Assembly (NCBI GenBank): GCA_946478915.1
Contig: CAMLER010000184.1
Coordinates: 1-8,727 of the forward strand
DNA from: an uncultured Chryseolinea sp.
Lineage (GTDB): Bacteria > Bacteroidota > Bacteroidia > Cytophagales > Cyclobacteriaceae
Direction of reading: 5' to 3'
DNA: 8,727 bases
A program made the translations under genes and the position numbers. This document shows positions 1-5,525 of this stretch, one piece after another (the stretch's first letter is position 1; each line of letters starts with the position of its first letter). The notes under the pieces are model-generated. The model was not told where the DNA came from. It did no database searches and saw nothing but the letters and a program-made list of their open reading frames with translations.

Positions 1-500
1 AATATGGATTTTCCGTTCAATTTGACTCCAAAAGCATGAGCGCCGTCGTAAACTACTTTAAGATTCCTTCTCTTCGCAATTTCATCAATGGCCTCTACAT
101 CACATGGATTCCCATAGACATGTGTTGCCAGTATTGCAGAGGTATCGGATGTAATTGCAGCCTCGATCTTCAATGGATCGATGTTGCATGTCTTGGTGTC
201 GATATCAACAAATACAGGTTCGCAGTTTTCCCATACGATACTGCTCGTCGTAGCAACGTAAGAAAATGGAGTAGTTATAATCTTTCCCTTCAACCCCAGG
301 GCCTTTATGGCCAATTGTATGGCTATTGTTCCATTTGTTACAAACAATAAATGCTTAACATCCAGATAATCCTTTAATGCCAACTCCAGTTCATTGACAA
401 GCGGACCATTGTTGGTTAGCCAGTTACGATTCCAAATGCCCTTTAGGTATCGTTCGTACTCCTGGATCGGTGGCAGAAAAGGTTTCGTAACAGGTATCAT
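1..500 (-). CDS. DegT/DnrJ/EryC1/StrS-family sugar aminotransferase, N-terminal 166 residues (3' end outside window)
   Basis: This gene probably encodes a PLP-dependent aminotransferase that adds an amino group to a keto-sugar nucleotide for surface polysaccharide synthesis. It starts at ATG 500 and stays open to the window edge, so about 166 of an expected 360-400 residues are visible. The start MIPVTKPFLPP and the LTNNGPLVNELE segment (residues 28-39) are typical of the family and resemble VioA-type (dTDP-4-amino-4,6-dideoxyglucose) enzymes, as recalled. TNGT (55-58) is the cofactor phosphate-binding turn. YDGAHAFG (151-158) carries Asp152, expected to contact the PLP ring nitrogen. The catalytic lysine would lie about 30 residues further on and cannot be checked. 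The gene follows the flippase by 36 bases and is probably co-transcribed with it. The family is secure; the exact sugar substrate is inference. Confidence 0.93.
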   Translation of the reverse strand, partial: MIPVTKPFLPPIQEYERYLKGIWNRNWLTNNGPLVNELELALKDYLDVKHLLFVTNGTIAIQLAIKALGLKGKIITTPFSYVATTSSIVWENCEPVFVDIDTKTCNIDPLKIEAAITSDTSAILATHVYGNPCDVEAIDEIAKRRNLKVVYDGAHAFGVKLNGKSI

Positions 501-536
501 TTAATGACGCAAAATAGCACTATTTGCATGGCAATG
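501..536 (-). other. 36-base spacer between flippase and aminotransferase, with an imperfect dyad
   Basis: The spacer holds an imperfect inverted repeat at 509-527: on the minus strand GCAAATAG, then TG, then CTATTTTGC, with one bulged T. A 10-codon open frame (ATG at 529, TGA at 499-497) ends by overlapping the aminotransferase ATG as ATGA. No U-tract follows the dyad, so it does not look like a terminator. Either element may be chance; translational coupling is the most plausible role if there is one. Confidence 0.25.
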
Positions 537-1997
537 TTACAAATTTTGCTGCTGCCGAAATGGATTGATGACCTGAATTTCTTTGCGATAACCCCACCAG
601 AGAAGCAGCGCGCATGCAAGAATGTAAATGGAATGAATGGTATACGGGTATTGTTGACCGAGCATCGGCTCCAATGTGATAATCAACAAGAACAGTGTCA
701 TGGGAGCCCCAACTATTTTGAAAAAATTAAACTTAAATCGGAACATAGATCGGATGTTGTACTGAAGCAGAACAATTTCAATTGCAGCACTTACAAGAGA
801 TCCTACGATAACACCATATATCTCTAACGATGGCATCAACAATAACATTAAGACAATCTTGATACCCGCTATAACGACATAAATAAATGGTAAAGGTTTG
901 GTGTATTTGAGAATCCCGTAGGGTGCAGTAAAAAACAAACGCATCGTGCGGAAAAAATAAATGGTCGCGAGGTAAGGAAGGTAGGGAATGGTTGCATGAT
1001 ATGCTGGTTTCCAAACGAAAGTTTCGATGGCCCACGGAAGGACTAGTACACCCATGCAAACACCAAGCATGATCACACCTGTCAGTCCATGGTAGTACCT
1101 GTTTATACTTTGAGAAGATTCTTTTTCTTCCTGTTCCATAACAGCGCTAACGACCCGGGGATAAAATGTGCTATGTAAACTGCTCATCAGCAATTCAAGC
1201 ACAATCAGGCATTGCGTTGCAAAGACATAAATTCCGACATCGGCGAGAGATAATACGATCAGCATCACAATGCGATCGAAGTAATTATTCACCCACTGCA
1301 ATAGCTGGTAAATGAAAGTGTATAGATTAAAGCTGAACGATGACTTCAGCCACGTAAAATCAAAATGAAAACCGAACTCTTTGAAAATTCGTACAAGCGC
1401 CCACGTACAGGCTATTGCACCTGCGAATACCCGACCCACTAGTGGGCCCATTAGGGAATTCGGATAAAGCTCCAGGCCGATAATGGTAAAAGATGCAATG
1501 AGGCCGAACGATAAAACATTTGACCAAAAGAAAGTCTCCGGCTTCTCCCTGCTCTGGAGTAAACTGCTATGAACTTTGAAAATCGCCTGAAACGCCCCGG
1601 CACCTACCGCTGCAAGCCCATAAGGGAAAAAAGACACGTTTCGGCCAGGCAATGCAATTTTGAAAACGGTATCGCCTACAACACTGAATATCGCAACCGT
1701 ACCCAGACCAAGCATAAGCATGAATACAAATGCGGAGGAAATAAAAACAGCAAGTTTCTTCCTGTCATTTTTTAGTTCATGAAAATGAATATAGACGGAA
1801 GTATCGAAACTGAATATTACAATGATCTGAACCAGCAGGGAAAATACCAGGTAGATCTGAAGCGCTCCGTATACTTCGGTGGATAAATGATGTATATAGA
1901 AGGGCAGTAGAATGAGGGCACTGGCCGTTGGCAACGTTCCGGCCAACGTGTAAATGATTGAACTCTTAATAAATTTTTTACTTATCAATCGCTGCAA
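537..1997 (-). CDS. Wzx-type polysaccharide flippase (oligosaccharide translocase, MOP superfamily)
   Basis: This is a 486-residue integral membrane protein that probably flips a lipid-linked oligosaccharide from the cytoplasmic to the periplasmic face of the inner membrane. It has about 12-14 hydrophobic segments, for example near residues 16-36, 44-64, 83-107, 160-177, 184-203, 305-323, 368-388, 393-413, 428-444 and 452-468. The WVNNYFDRIVM segment (235-245) matches the conserved mid-protein motif of Wzx/RfbX proteins, and the length is normal for the family. The start is TTG at 1997, directly preceded by an in-frame TAA. A second TTG is codon 4, and the first ATG is residue 93, too late to be the start because it would remove three membrane segments. 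The glycosyltransferase lies 32 bases upstream and the sugar aminotransferase 36 bases downstream, which supports a polysaccharide export role. The substrate cannot be told from sequence. Confidence 0.9.
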   Translation of the reverse strand: MQRLISKKFIKSSIIYTLAGTLPTASALILLPFYIHHLSTEVYGALQIYLVFSLLVQIIVIFSFDTSVYIHFHELKNDRKKLAVFISSAFVFMLMLGLGTVAIFSVVGDTVFKIALPGRNVSFFPYGLAAVGAGAFQAIFKVHSSLLQSREKPETFFWSNVLSFGLIASFTIIGLELYPNSLMGPLVGRVFAGAIACTWALVRIFKEFGFHFDFTWLKSSFSFNLYTFIYQLLQWVNNYFDRIVMLIVLSLADVGIYVFATQCLIVLELLMSSLHSTFYPRVVSAVMEQEEKESSQSINRYYHGLTGVIMLGVCMGVLVLPWAIETFVWKPAYHATIPYLPYLATIYFFRTMRLFFTAPYGILKYTKPLPFIYVVIAGIKIVLMLLLMPSLEIYGVIVGSLVSAAIEIVLLQYNIRSMFRFKFNFFKIVGAPMTLFLLIITLEPMLGQQYPYTIHSIYILACALLLWWGYRKEIQVINPFRQQQNL

Positions 1998-2029
1998 TTA
2001 GAAATGCAATTAACGGAATTAGAAAATGA

Positions 2030-3319
2030 TCAGAACAAATCCGTTAACTCCCTAGTGATATTTTTTCTGGAATATTTGGTCACATCCCGATTCCGTACGA
2101 ACACGTTCCCATTTCTCCACGCCGTAAAGTATGCCATCACCTTATCCTTTATCCGCTCCCCTTCTGAATCATCGATCATCTCTCCCGCTCCCGTAGCGGA
2201 CAACAGTGCTGCGGCATCTCCATGTGCGGGACCGATTCCAAGGACGGGTAAACCCGTCGCTAAATATTCAAACAGTTTCCCAGGTAGATATCCCTCTGCA
2301 TCCTTATATCCGGTCAGTACAAGAAGCAGTAAGGATGATTTGCCGTACATGGAAATCAATTGATCATGGGGAACTGACGGCGTAAAAGAAGTCCGGGCGC
2401 GAAGCAAGGGTGATTCATGCACAAAGTCCCTGATTCTTGAATGCACCTCGCCCACAAAGTCGATGTGCAATAGCGAGGCAAAAGTTGTGTCTTCAGAGAT
2501 TAACTTTTCTACTACTTCCATAAACGGCCTTGGATCACACCGCTCGTTAATTATTCCGACATGTCGAATCACAAATTTGTCGGTCGGAACTATCCTGAGT
2601 AATTTAAAATCATCTTCGTCGTAGCCGTTGGTGAGCAATGTTATTTTTCGCTTTGCCAGCGCTTCAAATTTTCGAACATAAAACGGCGTGATCGTAATGA
2701 TCTTGTCTGCGGAAGCCAGGACTTTATGCTCCAATTTCCTGTGCAGGTTTCTTGCAAAGGCTCCAACGTTTAGGCTATCCAGCAAACCCCATTCGCTCCA
2801 GGGATCTCTGAAATCAGCTAACCATCGCAGCGACGGATTCTTCTTCTTAAGACGATACCCGATCAAATGTATACTGTGTGGAGGCCCGGTGGTAATAATG
2901 GTCCGGATTTGATTTTCAATCAAAAAATCGTGAAGGAACTTTACTGAAGGACGTACCCAAAAAACGCGAGGGTCCGGGATTAAAAAATTAGCGCGTACAA
3001 AGGTTGCTATTCTCTGAAGCAGTGATTTGTTTTTGGTCGTCACCATATCTGCCGGTCGTGATTTTTTTCCAAATGCACCAGAGAGCTTGAAGAATGAATC
3101 ATAGGGTTCCCATATCGGAAAACGGATTACTTCAGCTTCCGTCGGAATGTCGTTCATCAATGACTCGTCGCGAATGGTAAAGGAAGGATTTTCAGGTGTG
3201 AAGACATAAGGTTCCCAGCCCCATTGCGGAAGATATTTTACAAACTTCAGCCACCGCTGTACACCACTTCCGCCGCTGGGCGGCCAATAATATGCTATAA
3301 TCAAGACCTTTTTACTCAT
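2030..3319 (-). CDS. Glycosyltransferase, GT4-like (GT-B fold)
   Basis: This 429-residue cytoplasmic or membrane-associated enzyme probably transfers a sugar from a nucleotide donor to a lipid-linked glycan. The N-terminal half opens with a beta strand and glycine-rich loop, KVLIIAYYWPPSGGSGVQR (residues 4-22), typical of the acceptor-side domain of GT4 enzymes. TTGPPHSIHLIG (143-154) and WLADFRDPW (166-174) are recurrent motifs of this subgroup. TNGYDEDDF (230-238) marks the hinge, and KLFEYLATGLPVLGIG (348-363) is the nucleotide-sugar site with the C-terminal conserved glutamate at 351. The EX7E glutamate pair is not exact: Glu342 and Glu351 are separated by eight residues. The ATG start overlaps the last 8 bases of miaA, which fixes the start and suggests translational coupling. 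Donor and acceptor are unknown. Confidence 0.92.
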   Translation of the reverse strand: MSKKVLIIAYYWPPSGGSGVQRWLKFVKYLPQWGWEPYVFTPENPSFTIRDESLMNDIPTEAEVIRFPIWEPYDSFFKLSGAFGKKSRPADMVTTKNKSLLQRIATFVRANFLIPDPRVFWVRPSVKFLHDFLIENQIRTIITTGPPHSIHLIGYRLKKKNPSLRWLADFRDPWSEWGLLDSLNVGAFARNLHRKLEHKVLASADKIITITPFYVRKFEALAKRKITLLTNGYDEDDFKLLRIVPTDKFVIRHVGIINERCDPRPFMEVVEKLISEDTTFASLLHIDFVGEVHSRIRDFVHESPLLRARTSFTPSVPHDQLISMYGKSSLLLLVLTGYKDAEGYLPGKLFEYLATGLPVLGIGPAHGDAAALLSATGAGEMIDDSEGERIKDKVMAYFTAWRNGNVFVRNRDVTKYSRKNITRELTDLF

Positions 3320-4253
3320 GCTTATTATCGGTACCGCTTTGCTGCGCGGCCATTTGCTTTTTTATGAATTCTTCAATCAATTCAAATTGGTTCGGGGAGA
3401 ACCAAGTGACTTCGGGATCGCGTTTGAACCAAGTGAGTTGTCGTTTCGCATACCTGCGTGAGTTTCGTTTCAGTAAACGAATAGCTTCTTCCCTATCGTA
3501 CCTGGAGTCCATGAAATCAAATATCTCCTGGTACCCAACAGTTTGCAGTGCCTGGCGATCTCGGTATGGATACAAGTGAGAAGCTTCCTCAAACAATCCC
3601 TGTTCAATCATTCTATCCATTCGATTATCAATGCGCTTGTAAAGTTCTTGGCGCGGCAATTCCAATCCAATCCTGATAATGTGGAAATTGTGAACAGCCC
3701 TGCTGTCCTTTTGGAAAGTAGCGATAGATGACCCAGTGCCTATGCGCACTTCCAGCGCACGAATTAGGCGGTGCGGATTCTTCTGGTCGATCAACAGAAA
3801 ATGCTCTGGATCCAATTTCTCCATCTTTCGCTGAAGCCATTCCAATCCATGCGCCTCATACTCACCGATCAAACTGGCGCGTATATGAGCCGGAATTTCC
3901 GGAATATCATCAAATCCCTCAAGGAGGGCTCTTATATATAAACCGGAGCCTCCACACAAGATAAGTATATCGTGCTGGGTGAACAGCCTCGAAATAAGCT
4001 CCAGGGCATCTTTGCCGTATTGTGCTGCGTCATATTCTTCGGTGATCGAATGCGTATCAATAAAATGGTGTCGCACCGATTGTAGTTCTTCTACCGACGG
4101 CTTTGCTGTACCGATTGTCAATTCCCTGAAGACCTGTCTCGAATCGGCAGAAATGATTTCGGTATTAAAAATTTGCGCCAGGTGTATGGCCAGGGCCGTT
4201 TTACCCACCGCTGTTGGGCCAACTATGACGACTAATGTTCTTTTTTCTTCCAA
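3312..4253 (-). CDS. miaA: tRNA dimethylallyltransferase MiaA
   Basis: MiaA transfers a dimethylallyl group from DMAPP to N6 of adenosine 37 next to the anticodon of tRNAs that read codons starting with U. The 313-residue length is standard. The P-loop GPTAVGKT is at residues 12-19, and DSRQVFRELTIGTAKP at 37-52 includes the Asp37 catalytic region and the tRNA-contacting DSRQ. GGSGLYI is at 101-107, NPHRLIRALE at 159-168, QTVGYQEI at 237-244 and RRYAKRQLTWFK at 266-277; all are MiaA hallmarks. The start is TTG at 4253, only 11 codons before the P-loop; a TAA lies in frame nine codons upstream and no ATG lies between, so a non-ATG start is required. No Shine-Dalgarno sequence is visible. The gene opens a minus-strand run with polysaccharide genes and overlaps the glycosyltransferase by 8 bases. 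All key motifs are intact. Confidence 0.97.
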   Translation of the reverse strand: MEEKRTLVVIVGPTAVGKTALAIHLAQIFNTEIISADSRQVFRELTIGTAKPSVEELQSVRHHFIDTHSITEEYDAAQYGKDALELISRLFTQHDILILCGGSGLYIRALLEGFDDIPEIPAHIRASLIGEYEAHGLEWLQRKMEKLDPEHFLLIDQKNPHRLIRALEVRIGTGSSIATFQKDSRAVHNFHIIRIGLELPRQELYKRIDNRMDRMIEQGLFEEASHLYPYRDRQALQTVGYQEIFDFMDSRYDREEAIRLLKRNSRRYAKRQLTWFKRDPEVTWFSPNQFELIEEFIKKQMAAQQSGTDNKHE

Positions 4254-4367
4254 TTGAGGAAATATATAACAAATGTTTTAGACTGCGGCTGATCGGGTCT
4301 GAGCCAAATTGCGCGGCATGAGCTTCAAAATTTTTCTTATCTTTCGCGATCAAAAACGGGGAATCCA
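4254..4367. promoter_or_regulatory. Divergent intergenic region expected to hold promoters for both operons
   Basis: These 114 bases separate the minus-strand miaA run from the plus-strand small-protein unit, so promoters for both are expected here. Weak matches to the Bacteroidota -7 element TAnnTTTG are TATCTTTC at about 4339-4346 (plus) and AACATTTG at about 4269-4276 (minus). Neither has a TTG at the usual spacing; the nearest lie about 26-27 bases upstream. A GGGG run lies about 6 bases before the plus-strand ATG. The region is inferred to be regulatory from layout, not from a clear motif. Confidence 0.4.
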
Positions 4368-4637
4368 ATGGTTAAATATACAGTGCCCTTTCTTACAAAG
4401 CTTGAAGACATGGTGGCGGAATCCGATTATACTTTGCGTTACGAGAAGGGAAATTTCAAGTCGGGTTATTGTGTTTTGAAAGATCAAAAAATCATCATAG
4501 TTAATAAGTTCTATACCACGGAAGGCAAGGTCAATGCGCTGATGGAAATCCTTAAGAACGTAGCATTGGATCGTACAAGATTCTCGGAAAAGAGCCTGAA
4601 GCTTCACGAAGAAATTATTCAATTTCAAACGGCCTAA
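4368..4637 (+). CDS. Small conserved hypothetical protein (89 aa)
   Basis: This is an 89-residue soluble protein with no signal peptide or membrane segment. I recall close relatives in other Bacteroidota with the same KLEDMVAESDYTLRYEKGNFKSGYC core (residues 11-35), followed by a hydrophobic strand KIIIVNKFY (41-49) and a helix-like stretch, TEGKVNALMEILKNV (51-65). The pattern suggests a compact alpha-beta fold: helix, two strands, helix. Lys42-Ile-Ile-Ile-Val and the TEGK turn look like the most constrained parts. No catalytic motif is recognisable and I assign no function. It starts at ATG 4368 after a weak GGGG sequence, is the first gene of the plus-strand unit, and lies 81 bases before the PhnP-like hydrolase. 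Codon use and motif conservation make it a real gene; the minus-strand frame over it is a shadow. Confidence 0.85.
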   Translation: MVKYTVPFLTKLEDMVAESDYTLRYEKGNFKSGYCVLKDQKIIIVNKFYTTEGKVNALMEILKNVALDRTRFSEKSLKLHEEIIQFQTA

Positions 4638-4638
4638 A

Positions 4639-4722
4639 ATGCCTGTAGGAACTTATCTGGCACGGCCTGCAGTGATCAATCACAGGGACAAGGTTCGCGG
4701 AGCTAAAACTGGTATTTCATGA
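4639..4722 (+). CDS. Candidate 27-aa small frame bridging two genes
   Basis: An ATG one base after the stop of the preceding gene opens a 27-codon frame. It ends in a TGA that overlaps the start of the next gene as ATGA (4719-4722). The predicted peptide begins MPVGTYLARPAV, is basic, and has no membrane segment. The fit to the gap suggests either a small coupled protein or a frame that carries ribosomes into the hydrolase gene. A frame this short can arise by chance, no homologue is known to me, and the gap also contains a GTGATCAATCAC dyad (4672-4683). Treat as tentative. Confidence 0.2.
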   Translation: MPVGTYLARPAVINHRDKVRGAKTGIS

Positions 4723-5486
4723 AAATTACATTTCTGGGAACGGGAACGTCTCAGGGAGTGCCAGTCATTGGTTGCGCTTGTGAAGTATGTACTTCGCTTG
4801 ATTTTCGCGACAAACGTTTACGCTCATCTGTCCAAATTGAAATTTCCAATCGGAGTTTTGTGATCGATACCGGGCCCGACTTTCGCCAACAAATGCTTCG
4901 GGAGAGAGTGCGTCGGATAGACGCAATCCTGTTTACGCATGCCCATCGCGACCATACCGCCGGACTGGACGATGTGCGCGCCTATAATTTTATGCAACAA
5001 ATGGACATGCCTGTCTATGGACGGCAGGAGGTTTTGGATCAGCTTAGAATCGAATACGCATACGCTTTTAGCAAGGATAGCTACCCAGGTATCCCACGGC
5101 TGCTGCTAAACCTTATTGACAACAAATCCTTCTCAGTTGATGGTGTCAATATTACTCCATTGGAGGTACTCCATCTTAAAATGCCAGTGCTGGGATTCAG
5201 GTTTGAAAATTTTAGCTATATCACCGATGCAAATTTTATTCCTGATGAAACGTTGGAAAAATTGCAAGGCACCGAAATTCTGGTATTAAACGCCTTGCAA
5301 CGCAATCGCCATGTTTCTCATTTTAATCTGGAAGAGGCGCTGGCTATGGTCGAGAAGATAAAACCTGCGAAAGCTTTTTTTACACATATCAGCCATAACC
5401 TTGGTTTACATGCTGATGTTTCCAGGGAGCTGCCCGCGCATGTGATGCTTTCGTATGATGGATTGCAGCTGGAGGTAGGAGATTAG
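4719..5486 (+). CDS. PhnP-like MBL-fold metallo-hydrolase (cyclic phosphodiesterase family)
   Basis: This 255-residue cytoplasmic enzyme has the metallo-beta-lactamase fold and resembles E. coli PhnP along its length. PhnP opens 5-phosphoribosyl 1,2-cyclic phosphate. Residues 7-24 (GTGTSQGVPVIGCACEVC) carry Cys19, Cys21 and Cys24, which with His226 should form the structural zinc site. The catalytic HxHxDH motif is HAHRDH at 74-79, and the remaining metal ligands are His152, Asp170 and His223. The C-terminus, FFTHISHNLG...YDGLQLEV, aligns with that of PhnP. No phosphonate (phn) genes are nearby, so the substrate may be another cyclic phosphate or phosphodiester; the PhnP reaction should not be assumed. 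The stop codon sits at the edge of an intergenic repeat, 36 bases before the NFACT gene, and the two genes are probably co-transcribed. Confidence 0.92.
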   Translation: MKITFLGTGTSQGVPVIGCACEVCTSLDFRDKRLRSSVQIEISNRSFVIDTGPDFRQQMLRERVRRIDAILFTHAHRDHTAGLDDVRAYNFMQQMDMPVYGRQEVLDQLRIEYAYAFSKDSYPGIPRLLLNLIDNKSFSVDGVNITPLEVLHLKMPVLGFRFENFSYITDANFIPDETLEKLQGTEILVLNALQRNRHVSHFNLEEALAMVEKIKPAKAFFTHISHNLGLHADVSRELPAHVMLSYDGLQLEVGD

Positions 5487-5518
5487 AAAATTAGAAGATT
5501 GGAAAATTAGAAGATTGG
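5487..5518 (+). repeat. Two exact tandem copies of a 16-bp AT-rich unit
   Basis: The unit AAAATTAGAAGATTGG occurs at 5487-5502 and again at 5503-5518 without a mismatch. A partial copy, GGAGATTAG, precedes it and contains the stop codon of the upstream hydrolase gene. The array almost fills the 36-base gap before the NFACT gene and ends in GGAGG. I recall similar simple AT-rich intergenic repeats in other Bacteroidota, but the family here is unnamed to me. Confidence 0.9.
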
Positions 5519-5525
5519 AGGTTTG
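5517..5525 (+). promoter_or_regulatory. GGAGG sequence directly before the TTG start of the NFACT gene
   Basis: GGAGG (5517-5521) is a perfect Shine-Dalgarno core, but it ends only one base before the TTG start at 5523-5525, closer than the usual 5-9 bases. It arises where the 16-bp repeat ends. No other in-frame ATG, GTG or TTG lies between the upstream stop (5508-5510) and this codon. The start is chosen mainly because relatives begin with MHNNYYFLRQL; the GGAGG may be incidental. Confidence 0.35.

Noticed and set aside
1..500. Truncated or broken aminotransferase pseudogene
   Set aside because: The frame is intact up to the window edge and the visible motifs are normal; the truncation is only the end of the window.
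504..827. Plus-strand open frames over the flippase and aminotransferase (also 36-350 and 1569-1775)
   Set aside because: They lie opposite well-supported genes, show no recognisable motifs, and look like antisense shadows.
4672..4683. GTGATCAATCAC dyad as a CRP/FNR-type operator
   Set aside because: The half-sites are separated by only two bases, which fits neither the CRP (TGTGA-N6-TCACA) nor the FNR (TTGAT-N4-ATCAA) spacing, and it lies inside an operon gap rather than at a promoter.
4719..5486. Calling the hydrolase PhnP with its phosphonate pathway role
   Set aside because: The metal sites match, but no carbon-phosphorus lyase genes are in the window, so only family membership is supported.
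5487..5518. CRISPR-like array
   Set aside because: The units are directly adjacent with no spacers and occur only twice.
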